DNA from: Sinorhizobium sp. 6-70
GTDB taxonomy: Bacteria; Pseudomonadota; Alphaproteobacteria; Rhizobiales; Rhizobiaceae
Direction of reading: 5' to 3'
NCBI RefSeq assembly: GCF_030124375.1
Contig: NZ_JASKLS010000010.1
Coordinates: forward strand, 62,001 to 126,000
DNA length: 64,000 bases
Numbering within the stretch: the first letter of the stretch is position 1; each line of letters starts with the position of its first letter. Below are positions 8,627-17,436 of this stretch, piece after piece. The notes under the pieces were generated by a model. The model was not told the origin of the DNA and did no database searches. It was given only the letters and a program-made list of their open reading frames with translations. Made by a program: the position numbers and the translations under genes.

Positions 8627-9751
8627 TCAGCCGAAAAGCCAGTTGATGTCGTTCCACGCCGCGAAGACCGTAAGCATCAGCACCATCGCAAATCCGATGC
8701 GGAAAGCGATATCCTGTGCCGCGGGCCCGACCGGTTTGCCGCGCAACGCCTCCACCGCATAGAACATGAGGTGACCGCCATCAAGCACGGGCACGGGCAT
8801 GAGGTTAAGCAATCCTATAGAAACCGAGAGAACGGCTGCGAAATTCAGCACTTCGGCAATGCCAAGCTTGGCCATCTGCCCGGAAATCTGGGCAATACGG
8901 ATCGGTCCGCCCACCTGATCGGCCTTCATCCGACCAACGACCAGATTCGACAGGTAATCGAACGTGCCGGTGACGATACGCCAGCTTTGCAGAGCTCCCT
9001 GCCCGACGGCTTCCAGCGGCCCGTAGGTCTCGATTCGGAAGTTCCCGACCTCCTGATTGGTTCCGATGCCGATCTTGCCCTCTTCCACCTTGTTGCCCAA
9101 CGGGTCGACGGATTCGGTGCGTTGCGGCACCATCCGCAGGTCAATCGGCGAGCCATCGCGCTCGACGCGCACCGTGATTGGCAGTTCCGGGCGGACACTG
9201 ACGTAACGTCGCACGTCGTCAAAGGTGACAATCGGCGTTCCGTCGATTGCAACAAGCCGGTCCCCCAGCTTGACGCCTGCCTTCTCTGCCGCGCCGCCCG
9301 GCGCCACCAAAGCCACGACCGGATCGGCAACAGCCCGCCCGTAGACGGAAAAGAGAACAGCAAATATCGCAATCGCCAGCACGAAATTGGCAATTGGTCC
9401 GGCGGCGACGGTCGCAGCCCTTTTCCAAAGCTTCGCTCCCAGGAACGTGCGAGCCCGATCTTCCGGCGCGATCGACTCGAGACGCCGATAGTCGGGCGTG
9501 CTCGCTGCATCGTCGTCGCCGAAGAATTTCACATAGCCGCCGAGCGGAATCGCGCAGAATTTCCATCTGGTGCCGCGACGATCGGTCCAGCCGAAGAGCT
9601 CCGGTCCGAAGCCGACGGAAAAGGCGAGAATACGGATACCGGACCAGCGGCCCACCAGATAGTGTCCCAGCTCATGAACGAACACCAAGAGGGTCAGCAG
9701 GAACAGGAAGGTGGGTATAGCGTATTGCAGGTTTTCAAGCAGAAGGCTCAT
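8627..9751 (-). CDS. rseP: Site-2 zinc metalloprotease RseP (RIP protease)
   Basis: A polytopic inner-membrane zinc protease that cuts transmembrane substrates, classically anti-sigma factors after a first periplasmic cut. The zinc motif HELGH is at residues 26-30, one PDZ domain sits mid-protein (about 120-200), and the distal ligand motif is VPVLDGGHLMF. I prefer the ATG at 9751 (374 residues): AGGA lies seven bases before it but only one base before the alternative ATG at 9757. The partner anti-sigma factor is not in the window. Between cdsA and bamA, as is common in proteobacteria. Confidence 0.94.
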   Translation of the reverse strand: MSLLLENLQYAIPTFLFLLTLLVFVHELGHYLVGRWSGIRILAFSVGFGPELFGWTDRRGTRWKFCAIPLGGYVKFFGDDDAASTPDYRRLESIAPEDRARTFLGAKLWKRAATVAAGPIANFVLAIAIFAVLFSVYGRAVADPVVALVAPGGAAEKAGVKLGDRLVAIDGTPIVTFDDVRRYVSVRPELPITVRVERDGSPIDLRMVPQRTESVDPLGNKVEEGKIGIGTNQEVGNFRIETYGPLEAVGQGALQSWRIVTGTFDYLSNLVVGRMKADQVGGPIRIAQISGQMAKLGIAEVLNFAAVLSVSIGLLNLMPVPVLDGGHLMFYAVEALRGKPVGPAAQDIAFRIGFAMVLMLTVFAAWNDINWLFG

Positions 9752-9864
9752 TGGCATTTCCTAACGCATCCGCTGCCGCAACGTCGCGCGTCCTGGAGAT
9801 GCGCGGCTGCCGCTGTCACATGTTGCATCCTTATATAATCTACCCTCAATTCAAATTCGACCTA

Positions 9865-9968
9865 CTGCATGATTCCTTAAATCGGAATCGATTTTAGGAC
9901 AAAATCATGCAGCAACTCAAAGTGTTACGGCGACCTTTGCGCGTCCGATCGGACGCGCGGCGCCGTAA
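9865..9968. repeat. Type-B palindromic repeat, copy B2 (complete)
   Basis: A 104-bp composite. The first palindrome (9865-9912) has outer arms CTGCATGAT / ATCATGCAG and inner CCTTAAATCG / CGATTTTAGG. The joint contains CAACTCAAAGTG. The second palindrome (9925-9968) has arms TTACGGCG / CGCCGTAA with an inner GCGTCC-GATC-GGACGC. It lies in the 235-bp spacer between cdsA and rseP and is the best-preserved copy in this orientation. Confidence 0.85.
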
Positions 9969-9986
9969 GGGATTAAACAGCGGGCC

Positions 9987-10820
9987 TCAAAGCCCCAAGA
10001 GAACCGAACCGAAGGCGACGGCGCGCCCGCCGGCAGACAGGATCTGGGCCAACACCAGAACCAGCGCGGCGACACAGGCGAATATCAATCCGTCGACCCG
10101 ATCCATGACCCCGCCATGTCCCGGAATAAGCTGGCTCGAATCCTTGACGCCGAAACGACGCTTAATGAACGACTCGAACAGGTCCCCGATCTGGCTGGCG
10201 ACGGACAGCACGAGCGCGATGATCGGAATGCGCAAATCCTGCAGGGAGAAATGAGCCATGAAGACGGCAACGCCCGCTAGGACGCCGCAGATCGTCCCGC
10301 CCAGCGCTCCCGACCAGGTTTTTCCAGGCGAGATGGCCGGCGCCAGCTTCGGCCCACCGATCGCCCTGCCGGTAAAATAGGCGAAGATATCCGTCCCCCA
10401 AACGACGGCGAACACGAACAACATCGCCACCAGGCCGAGATAATCGGCGCCGCGGATCGCCGCGAGCGAAACCGCCGTCAAACCCGCATAGACTATGCCG
10501 CCCGGCAGCCACCAGCTCGTCTTGCGGGCCGACACCCAAAGCCCGGCGAGAACCGAACAGGCGGCAAGGACCGGCAGGCTGAGATGGATATAGTCGGACA
10601 GGACGAGGATTGCGATCACGACCTGAGAAAGCCACCCGAACGCATTTCCCTGAAAGTCGCTTTCACCGAGCCTGGTGATGGTCGACCACTCGTAATAGAC
10701 CAGCGATCCGATCGCGACGGCGAGGATCTGAAAGGCAAGCCCCCCCGCCCAGGTCGCGCCAAGAGCGACCGCCGCAAGCACTACTCCGGAGGCGATGCGT
10801 AGCTTGAGTTCTGCCTGCAT
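9987..10820 (-). CDS. cdsA: Phosphatidate cytidylyltransferase CdsA
   Basis: A 277-residue polytopic inner-membrane enzyme making CDP-diacylglycerol from CTP and phosphatidate, the branch point for all phospholipids. The family signature is intact near the C-terminus (KRRFGVKDSSQLIPGHGG, then MDRVDG), preceded by GTDIFAYFTGRAIGGPKLAP. The ATG at 10820 shares its A with the uppS stop codon, so the two are coupled. A longer in-frame start exists 50 codons upstream inside uppS and is unlikely. Confidence 0.95.
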   Translation of the reverse strand: MQAELKLRIASGVVLAAVALGATWAGGLAFQILAVAIGSLVYYEWSTITRLGESDFQGNAFGWLSQVVIAILVLSDYIHLSLPVLAACSVLAGLWVSARKTSWWLPGGIVYAGLTAVSLAAIRGADYLGLVAMLFVFAVVWGTDIFAYFTGRAIGGPKLAPAISPGKTWSGALGGTICGVLAGVAVFMAHFSLQDLRIPIIALVLSVASQIGDLFESFIKRRFGVKDSSQLIPGHGGVMDRVDGLIFACVAALVLVLAQILSAGGRAVAFGSVLLGL

Positions 10821-11563
10821 CAGGAGCCGACCGCCAGCGTCGGTTGCGAGAGGCCGCCGAAACGGCGTTCGCGGCTGGCATATTTTTCGATGGCGGCAAG
10901 GAATGTTTCGCGCGTGAAATCCGGCCAAAGTTCGGGAATGAACAGCAATTCCGAATAGGCTCCTTGCCAAAGCAGAAAGTTGGAGAGGCGCTCTTCGCCG
11001 CTCGTCCGCAGGATCAGGTCCGGATCGGGAATGCCGGCGGTGTCGATCGTTGCGTTGATCCTCTCCGCGGTGATCTCGTCCGGGCGGAGGCGACCGGCGG
11101 CCACCTCTGTCGCCAGGCGACGCATGGCCCTCGCCAATTCGTCCCTTGCACCGTAGTTGAATGCGATCACCAGGGTGATCCCGGTGTTCGCGCTCGTCGT
11201 CTCCTCCGCCTCGATCAGCAACGGAAGAATGTCACCCCTGAGATTTGCACGGTCACCGATGACGCGGATGCGGACATTCTCGCGGTGGAGATCGGCGAGA
11301 TCCCGTCGTATGAATGCCTTGAGCAAGCCCATCAGGTCCGTGACCTCGGCCTCGGGCCTGCTCCAGTTTTCCGACGAGAATGCGAAAAGCGTGAGATAGC
11401 GAATGCCGAGTTCGGCGGCCGTCTTTACCGCAGCCCGCACAGCTTCGACGCCTTTTCGATGTCCCATCGTGCGCGGCAGCCCGCGCGCATTGGCCCATCG
11501 ACCGTTGCCATCCATGATGATGGCAACGTGATTCGGTACGTTTGCGGGGATGAACTCTTGCAT
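10820..11563 (-). CDS. uppS: Isoprenyl transferase / undecaprenyl diphosphate synthase
   Basis: A 247-residue cis-prenyltransferase that adds isopentenyl units to farnesyl-PP to make the C55 lipid carrier for peptidoglycan and O-antigen. Catalytic Asp18 lies in IIMDGNGRWA, and the C-terminal ILRTSGEERLSNFLLWQ is the second conserved family block. Cytoplasmic, membrane-associated. It is directly coupled to cdsA; the 37-base gap to frr suggests co-transcription. Confidence 0.96.
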   Translation of the reverse strand: MQEFIPANVPNHVAIIMDGNGRWANARGLPRTMGHRKGVEAVRAAVKTAAELGIRYLTLFAFSSENWSRPEAEVTDLMGLLKAFIRRDLADLHRENVRIRVIGDRANLRGDILPLLIEAEETTSANTGITLVIAFNYGARDELARAMRRLATEVAAGRLRPDEITAERINATIDTAGIPDPDLILRTSGEERLSNFLLWQGAYSELLFIPELWPDFTRETFLAAIEKYASRERRFGGLSQPTLAVGS

Positions 11564-11600
11564 TGGCGGTCCGAAAAAAGAGACTCAGATCATCGACGCG

Positions 11601-12161
11601 TCAGACCTGCATGATTTCCTTTTCCTTATCGGCGAGCAAGCGGTCGATCTCGGAAATCGTTTCGTCGGTCATCTTTTGCACGCGTTCGGACTGAGCACGA
11701 TGGATATCCTGACCGATCTCGCCATCCTTTTCGGCTTTTTTCAGGTCGTCCATGCCGTCACGGCGAACATGGCGGACGGCGACCTTGCTCTTCTCGGCGT
11801 AATCGTGCGCCACCTTGACGAGAGACTTGCGGCGTTCCTCGTTCAACTCCGGCAGCGGAATACGCAGGTTCTGGCCGTCAACGATCGGGTTCAATCCGAG
11901 GTTCGATTCACGGATCGCGCGTTCGACGGCGCCAACCATGGATTTGTCCCAAACAGAAACGGACAGCATCCGCGGTTCCGGAACCGTGATGTTGGCCACC
12001 TGGTTCAACGGCATGCGCGAGCCATATGCTTCGACGGTTACCGGATCGAGAACATTGGCCGATGCGCGGCCGGTGCGAAGCGACGCGATGTCGTGCTTGA
12101 ATGCGGAGATCGCTCCATCCATGCGGCGTTTCAGTTCCTTCAGGTCCACACCTTCACTCAT
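11601..12161 (-). CDS. frr: Ribosome recycling factor
   Basis: A 186-residue RRF, which with EF-G and IF3 splits post-termination ribosomes. The full-length three-helix-bundle sequence is present, with the conserved block LRTGRASANVLDPV and the C-terminal ISEIDRLLADKEKEIMQV. Length is standard (about 185). It follows pyrH with a 49-base gap, the common bacterial order tsf-pyrH-frr. Confidence 0.98.
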   Translation of the reverse strand: MSEGVDLKELKRRMDGAISAFKHDIASLRTGRASANVLDPVTVEAYGSRMPLNQVANITVPEPRMLSVSVWDKSMVGAVERAIRESNLGLNPIVDGQNLRIPLPELNEERRKSLVKVAHDYAEKSKVAVRHVRRDGMDDLKKAEKDGEIGQDIHRAQSERVQKMTDETISEIDRLLADKEKEIMQV

Positions 12162-12210
12162 GGTTCAAGACTCCCGTTCTGTCTTCAGTGGCCCAGAGGC
12201 CTTCAAACTG

Positions 12211-12933
12211 TCAATTGTCCGTAACGATGGTGGCATGGCCGCCACCGGTCAATATCTCCGCAAAACCACCCTTCTCGTGGATCGAGAAAACGACGATCGG
12301 AATGGCATTTTCGCGTGCGAGAGCCACCGCGGCAACGTCCATCACGGCTAATCCCTTCTCAAGAACCTCGCTGTGGGTGAGGCGATCGAACCGGGTAGCC
12401 GTCGGGTCCTTCTTCGGATCGGCGGAGTAAATGCCGTCGACCTGCGTTCCCTTGAAGATCGCTTCTGCGCCCATCTCTGCTGCGCGAAGTGCTGCGGCGG
12501 AATCCGTCGTGAAGAACGGATTGCCGGTGCCTCCGGCGAAAATGACCACGCGGCCAAGCGAGAGATGATATAGGGTAGCGCGCTGCGAAAAACTCTCACA
12601 AATTTCCGGCATTGCGATGGCCGAAAGCACGACGGTATCGATGTCCAGCTTGCGCAGCGACGTCGCCAGCGCCAGCGCATTGATCACCGTCGCCAGCATA
12701 CCCATGTGGTCGCCGGTCACCCGGTCGCCACCCTTCGAGGCGACTGCGACGCCACGGAAGATGTTACCGCCGCCGACAACGACACCGACTTCGACGCCCA
12801 TGGCGCGCGCTTCGGCGATATCCGATGCGATCCGGTCGGCGACCGCCACATCGATGCCGAAGCCCTGGCTTCCCATCAAGGCTTCGCCGGAGGCTTTGAG
12901 AAGAACACGCTTGTAGATTGGCTTGGCCGACAT
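12211..12933 (-). CDS. pyrH: UMP kinase
   Basis: A 240-residue amino-acid-kinase-fold UMP kinase that makes UDP for nucleotide and cell wall precursor pools. Conserved blocks KRVLLKASGEALMG (phosphate loop), VVGGGNIFRG and the uridine-binding region GTQVDGIYSADPKK are present. Two ATGs lie in tandem (12936 and 12933). AGGAG sits two bases before the first and five before the second, so the second is preferred. A hairpin (13071-13096) separates it from tsf, so part of its expression may come from a separate promoter. Confidence 0.97.
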   Translation of the reverse strand: MSAKPIYKRVLLKASGEALMGSQGFGIDVAVADRIASDIAEARAMGVEVGVVVGGGNIFRGVAVASKGGDRVTGDHMGMLATVINALALATSLRKLDIDTVVLSAIAMPEICESFSQRATLYHLSLGRVVIFAGGTGNPFFTTDSAAALRAAEMGAEAIFKGTQVDGIYSADPKKDPTATRFDRLTHSEVLEKGLAVMDVAAVALARENAIPIVVFSIHEKGGFAEILTGGGHATIVTDN

Positions 12934-13070
12934 CATCGCTCCTGAACAGATCGGCACGCCTGTGCGGAAGGCGGTGCACAGCGGCATAAGGATATATCGT
13001 GTTGCGCGGTATCGACCGCCCGGGCACAAACCGGCGGGTCCGACGCTTTGACGAATGCCGGATACACGAA

Positions 13071-13096
13071 GGGCATCGCGTTGTCACGCGATGCCC
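13071..13096 (-). terminator. Hairpin terminator downstream of tsf
   Basis: A perfect 10-bp stem GGGCATCGCG / CGCGATGCCC with a six-base loop, 29 bases past the tsf stop. On the minus strand it is followed by TTCGTGT, a weak T-tract, so termination is probably partial and lets some transcripts into pyrH. Confidence 0.6.
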
Positions 13097-13124
13097 CCAT
13101 GTTTTCCCAATAAGGGTGAAGAAA

Positions 13125-14048
13125 TCAGCCCTTGGCAGCCGCGGCGACTTCCGCAGCGAAATCGGACTCTTCCTTCTGAACACCTTCGCCGAGCAGCAAA
13201 CGCGCGATGCCGGCAACCTCGATCGGCGCACCGACAGTCTTTTCCGCTTCCTTGATCGCTGCCTCGACGGTCTGGTCGGGGTTCATGACGAAAGCCTGCG
13301 AGAGAAGGGCAACTTCCTCGAAGAACTTGCGCATGCGGCCTTCGACCATCTTCTCGATGATGTTGTCCGGCTTGCCCGAAGCGCGCGATTGTTCGATGAA
13401 GACGTTGCGCTCGCGTTCGGCAACTGCCGGGTCGATTTCGCTCGGGCGAACCGCCAGCGGGTTGGTCGCAGCAACGTGCATCGCAACCTGACGGCCGATC
13501 ACGTTCAGGGCTTCCTTGTCACCGGTCGACTTGAGAGCGACCAGTACACCGAGCTTGCCGAGGCCGTCCGCAACCGAATTGTGGATGTAGGTCGCGACGA
13601 CGCCATCATCGACCGACAGGAGCGCGGCACGGCGCAGCGTCATGTTCTCGCCGATCGTCGCAATCGCGTCGGTGATCGTGTCGGCAACCGACTTGCCGGT
13701 GGCCGGATACTTGGCAGCACTGATTGCGTCGACCGATCCATCGGTTCCGACAGCAACAGCTGCGACGCCGCGCACGAGGTCCTGGAAGGCGTCGTTGCGG
13801 GCGACGAAGTCCGTTTCCGAGTTGATCTCAACGACCACGGCCTTGTTGCCGGCGCTGGCGATGCCGATGAGGCCTTCGGCAGCCGTGCGGCCGGACTTCT
13901 TGTCGGCCTTGGCGATGCCTTTGGCGCGCAGCCAGTCGATCGCCGCTTCCATGTCGCCATTGGTTTCAGCAAGCGCCTTCTTGCAATCCATCATGCCTGC
14001 GCCGGTCTTTTCGCGCAGTTCCTTCACCATTGCGGCAGTAACACTCAT
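13125..14048 (-). CDS. tsf: Translation elongation factor Ts
   Basis: A 307-residue EF-Ts, the nucleotide exchange factor of EF-Tu. The N-terminal UBA-like domain with LREKTGAGMMDCKKAL is followed by the conserved NSETDFVARN exchange block, then the dimerisation domain. It follows rpsB after 253 bases containing an rpsB terminator, and precedes pyrH. Confidence 0.98.
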   Translation of the reverse strand: MSVTAAMVKELREKTGAGMMDCKKALAETNGDMEAAIDWLRAKGIAKADKKSGRTAAEGLIGIASAGNKAVVVEINSETDFVARNDAFQDLVRGVAAVAVGTDGSVDAISAAKYPATGKSVADTITDAIATIGENMTLRRAALLSVDDGVVATYIHNSVADGLGKLGVLVALKSTGDKEALNVIGRQVAMHVAATNPLAVRPSEIDPAVAERERNVFIEQSRASGKPDNIIEKMVEGRMRKFFEEVALLSQAFVMNPDQTVEAAIKEAEKTVGAPIEVAGIARLLLGEGVQKEESDFAAEVAAAAKG

Positions 14049-14218
14049 CTTTTTGCCTCTTTGTCTGTTTGGCTGGCGCGCTCACTGTCAGTGGCGCAAT
14101 GCCAGGAGGTTTTGGCAGGGAATGGCTTTTCAATGTGACACCGTGATGAACGCTTCATCGCGATGATGCGTGGGCGGAATATTGCCGGCCCGACCGCGCC
14201 ATTTCCGGCTGAAAAGAA

Positions 14219-14253
14219 CGAGGCCGTTCAGATTTCCATCACAAACGGCCTCG
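14219..14253 (-). terminator. Terminator downstream of rpsB
   Basis: A 10-bp stem CGAGGCCGTT / AACGGCCTCG with a 15-base loop, followed on the minus strand by TTCTTTTC. It starts 49 bases past the rpsB stop and lies within the 253-bp rpsB-tsf gap. It probably reduces read-through into tsf, as at other rpsB-tsf loci. Confidence 0.7.
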
Positions 14254-14301
14254 TCCGACATTTCATTGGGCACGACGGCCTTGAGCCGTCGTCCGGCCAG
14301 A

Positions 14302-15069
14302 TCAGGCCTCGGACGATTCGTCGAGAGCCGGCTCGACCGGAACCTCGACCGACGCACCGAGATCGCGGCCAGCAGCGCCCTGCTGACGGGCGATACCGTC
14401 GATGGCGGCGCGAGCGATGAGATCGCAATAAAGGGCGATGGCACGCGATGCGTCGTCATTGCCCGGGATCGCATAGTCGATCTGGTCCGGATCGCAGTTG
14501 GAGTCGATAACGGCAACAACCGGAATGCCAAGGCGCTTGGCTTCGTCGATCGCGATCGATTCCTTGTTGGTGTCGATGATGAACATCAGGTCCGGCGTGC
14601 CGCCCATGTCGCGGATACCGCCGAGTGCGCGGTTCAGCTTCTCGCGCTCACGCTCAAGGTTCAGGCGCTCCTTCTTCGTGAAGCCCGAGGCTTCCGAAGC
14701 GAGGATGTCGTCGAGCTTGCGCAGGCGCTGGATCGAGTTGGAAATCGTCTTCCAGTTGGTCATCATGCCGCCGAGCCAGCGAGCATTGACGTAGTACTGG
14801 GCAGAGCGCTTCGCAGCGTCGGCGATGATTTCCGAAGCCTGGCGCTTCGTGCCGACGAAGAGCACGCGGCCGCCGTTGGCGACGGTGTCGCTGACAACCT
14901 GCAGGGCGCGCGACAGCATCGGAACGGTCTGGGCGAGGTCGATGATGTGGACGTTGTTACGATCACCGAAGATGTACGGCTTCATCTTCGGGTTCCAGCG
15001 ATGCGTCTGGTGGCCGAAGTGAACGCCGGCTTCGAGAAGCTGGCGCATAGTAAAATCAGGCAATGCCAT
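14302..15069 (-). CDS. rpsB: 30S ribosomal protein S2
   Basis: A 255-residue S2 protein. It begins MALPDFTMRQLLEAGVHFGHQTHRWNPKM, a near-universal S2 start, and has a short acidic C-terminal extension (EVPVEPALDESSEA). The ATG at 15069 is 21 codons inside the longest open frame; only from here does it match S2. It heads the long translation and envelope gene run on this strand. Confidence 0.98.
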   Translation of the reverse strand: MALPDFTMRQLLEAGVHFGHQTHRWNPKMKPYIFGDRNNVHIIDLAQTVPMLSRALQVVSDTVANGGRVLFVGTKRQASEIIADAAKRSAQYYVNARWLGGMMTNWKTISNSIQRLRKLDDILASEASGFTKKERLNLEREREKLNRALGGIRDMGGTPDLMFIIDTNKESIAIDEAKRLGIPVVAVIDSNCDPDQIDYAIPGNDDASRAIALYCDLIARAAIDGIARQQGAAGRDLGASVEVPVEPALDESSEA

Positions 15070-15251
15070 GCCTTTGTCTCCTTTTCCGGTTGAACCTCCG
15101 CAAGGCGTCGAGCGCATCATTGCTGCGCCCACCGGCGGAACAATCCGGATTTCTCCCGGAAAATCCCATGCCTCACGTGTGGAATGGGCAGCCCCTTAAC
15201 CGCAACTGCCCGATAAATCAAGACTGGAAGTCAGTTTTATGCGGTTCTCGC

Positions 15252-16079
15252 CTATTTGCAGTCTTCCGCGTTGAAGACTTCGAGGTTGGCGAGCTTCCCG
15301 GTGAGGACGAAATCTCCATAGTCCATCGTCAGGTCGCGCGTTACCCCGTTTTCATAGAGCTTGAACGACATGCTGTAGATGGGCTGTGCGTCTCCGCTCC
15401 TGTCGTCGTTGAAGTAGGAGATCGTCACCGGCCAGTAATTCTCCGCCGCGAGCTTTCCGGCCTTGCCGGCATCGGCGTCATCCGGCCGCGGCTTGCGCGG
15501 CTTGCCGACGAAGGTCGAGGTGATCAGCGTCTTGTCGCCCGTATCGGAGCCGTCGAAGATACGCGATTCGAAAAACGCGTCACCCTTCTTCGCCCGATCG
15601 ATGACTTCCAGCATGTGCTCGGTCGGGAAACGGCTTTCGGCGAGCGCCACCTCACGTTTGTCCGGTGCCGTCAACTCGACCTTGACCCCCGTCTTGTCTT
15701 CATGCGCGCTGCCGCGGACTTCCTTGTCGAGCTTCTCGTCGGTGAAAGAACGCGTCAGAAAGCGGAAGTTGCGGTTCCGCATGTCTTCGTAGGTGGTCGT
15801 CTGCTGGTCCGTAAGGCGAACTTCCTCTCCGGTATCGACCTGGGTCATGAACCTGAAACTGACGGTATAACCCTCGCAGGCCGAGCCGTTGAATTCATAG
15901 ACCATGCGGCCGTACATGCTCGATATGCCCGAGCGATCGGACGCATCCTTCAGTTCCAGATCGTAAACGGCGCGGTGGGGCGCAAGCACGCCCGCATCGG
16001 CGACGCCGGCGCCCAAGGCCGTCATCGCCACGAGACAGACGCTTCCAAAACTGGCAAGACCGAAGCCTGTACGAAACAT
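15252..16079 (-). CDS. eipB: Cell envelope integrity protein EipB (DUF1849)
   Basis: A 275-residue periplasmic protein with a signal peptide (about residues 1-29, ending VADA). The DUF1849 family includes Brucella EipB, a spiral beta-sheet protein needed for envelope stress resistance; no enzymatic activity is established. Two cysteines, Cys68 and Cys274 (next-to-last residue), match the positions expected for the family disulfide. AGGAGG lies six bases before the ATG at 16079 and fixes the start. It is divergent from ridA, 146 bases apart, and is not part of the rpsB operon. Confidence 0.9.
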   Translation of the reverse strand: MFRTGFGLASFGSVCLVAMTALGAGVADAGVLAPHRAVYDLELKDASDRSGISSMYGRMVYEFNGSACEGYTVSFRFMTQVDTGEEVRLTDQQTTTYEDMRNRNFRFLTRSFTDEKLDKEVRGSAHEDKTGVKVELTAPDKREVALAESRFPTEHMLEVIDRAKKGDAFFESRIFDGSDTGDKTLITSTFVGKPRKPRPDDADAGKAGKLAAENYWPVTISYFNDDRSGDAQPIYSMSFKLYENGVTRDLTMDYGDFVLTGKLANLEVFNAEDCK

Positions 16080-16225
16080 CCGTTTCCTCCTGTTGCACTC
16101 GCCGGCAATGCTATAAACAAACTGTCGGCAGAAGCGAGGCAGATCCGCGACGAAAAAGGTTGATGCCTGTCCCGATCCAGCCTGCATGCCGGATTTTATC
16201 ACAAAAGACAACAACGGAGCCTTCC

Positions 16226-16693
16226 ATGTCCGCAGAGATCGAAACGCGCCTCGCCGACCTTGGCATTACCCTGCCCCAGGCCGCAGCGCCTGCCGCGAAC
16301 TATGTTCCTTACGTCATCAGCGGCTCGATGCTCTATATTTCCGGGCAGTTGCCCATGGAAGCCGGCAAGGTCGCCATTACGGGACATGTCGGCAAGGATG
16401 TCGACGTCGCGACCGCCCAGCGTGCCGCAGAACTCTGCGCAATCAACATCCTGGCGCAGGCGAAGGCAGCGCTTTCCGGCGACCTCGGGCGCATTCGTCG
16501 TCTCGTGAAGATCAACGGTTTCGTCGCGTCCGTCCCAGAGTTCGTCGAACAGCACCTCGTCATCAACGGCGCGTCCAACCTGCTCGCCAACGTACTCGGC
16601 GAAGCCGGCAAACATGCGCGCGCGGCCGTGGGCATGGCTGCCCTGCCCTTCAATGCTGCCGTCGAAATCGATGCCGTCATCGAAATCGCCTGA
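16226..16693 (+). CDS. RidA family protein (YjgF/Rid)
   Basis: A 155-residue Rid superfamily protein; canonical RidA trimers hydrolyse reactive 2-aminoacrylate/imine intermediates. The Arg that binds the substrate carboxylate in RidA appears to be Arg132, in HARAAVGMAALP. The protein is about 25 residues longer than E. coli RidA, as in the larger Rid subgroup whose substrate is uncertain. The ATG at 16226 is the first giving a family-like N-terminus. A GDPD-type gene follows after 13 bases, so the two are probably co-transcribed. Confidence 0.88.
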   Translation: MSAEIETRLADLGITLPQAAAPAANYVPYVISGSMLYISGQLPMEAGKVAITGHVGKDVDVATAQRAAELCAINILAQAKAALSGDLGRIRRLVKINGFVASVPEFVEQHLVINGASNLLANVLGEAGKHARAAVGMAALPFNAAVEIDAVIEIA

Positions 16694-16706
16694 TCCGGGG
16701 AATCTC

Positions 16707-17432
16707 ATGAAGGATATTTCCTGGCTCAAGGCCCAACCGATCGCCCATCGGGGCTTTCACGACATGAACCGGGAGGTTTGGGAAAACACGCTTTCGGCGT
16801 TTTCCCGCGCCGCCGAAGCAGGGTTCGCGATCGAATGTGACCTGCAATACACAGCCGACAGTGTTCCGGTCGTCTTTCATGACGACAACACCGAGCGGCT
16901 CTGCGGAATAAAAGGAGACGTCCGGGCAAGGACTGCGGGGGAACTGGGGCTGATGTCGGTCGGCGGCACCAAGGACAAGGTGCCGACGCTGTCGCAGATG
17001 CTCCGCCTCGTCGATGGTCGCGTGCCGCTCATCATCGAACTCAAGGGGCGAAAGGACGACGACGAAGGCTTTGCTGCCGCGGTGCTCGAGACGCTCGAGG
17101 ACTACAAGGGCCACGTGGCGCTGATGAGCTTCGATCATTGGCTGCTCAGGGACCTCAAGGCGTTGGATGCGCCCTATCCGCTGGGCCTCACCGCTGGAGG
17201 CATCACGCCAGAGGCCTTTGCCGAGAATGAGGAAGCGATGCAAATCGGCCTCGATTTCATTTCCTATTTCTACCGCGACCTGCCGAATCCTTTCATCACC
17301 AAGCAGCGTACGCTCGGCCGCACGGTCATCACGTGGACGGTGCGCGACATGCAGGCTCAGGAGCACACATTCGCCAATGCCGACCAGATGACGTTCGAGG
17401 GTTTCGATCCAAGGGAAACCATGATTTCCTAA
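16707..17432 (+). CDS. Glycerophosphodiester phosphodiesterase family protein
   Basis: A 241-residue TIM-barrel GDPD domain protein, predicted to split glycerophosphodiesters into glycerol 3-phosphate and an alcohol. Active-site residues are visible: His14-Arg15 in AHRGFHD, Glu26-Asn27-Thr28, the metal pair Glu43/Asp45 (IECDLQ), and His58 in VFHDD. No signal peptide, so it should be cytoplasmic, possibly recycling membrane lipid head groups. Four bases separate it from the next gene. Confidence 0.9.
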   Translation: MKDISWLKAQPIAHRGFHDMNREVWENTLSAFSRAAEAGFAIECDLQYTADSVPVVFHDDNTERLCGIKGDVRARTAGELGLMSVGGTKDKVPTLSQMLRLVDGRVPLIIELKGRKDDDEGFAAAVLETLEDYKGHVALMSFDHWLLRDLKALDAPYPLGLTAGGITPEAFAENEEAMQIGLDFISYFYRDLPNPFITKQRTLGRTVITWTVRDMQAQEHTFANADQMTFEGFDPRETMIS

Positions 17433-17436
17433 GGTT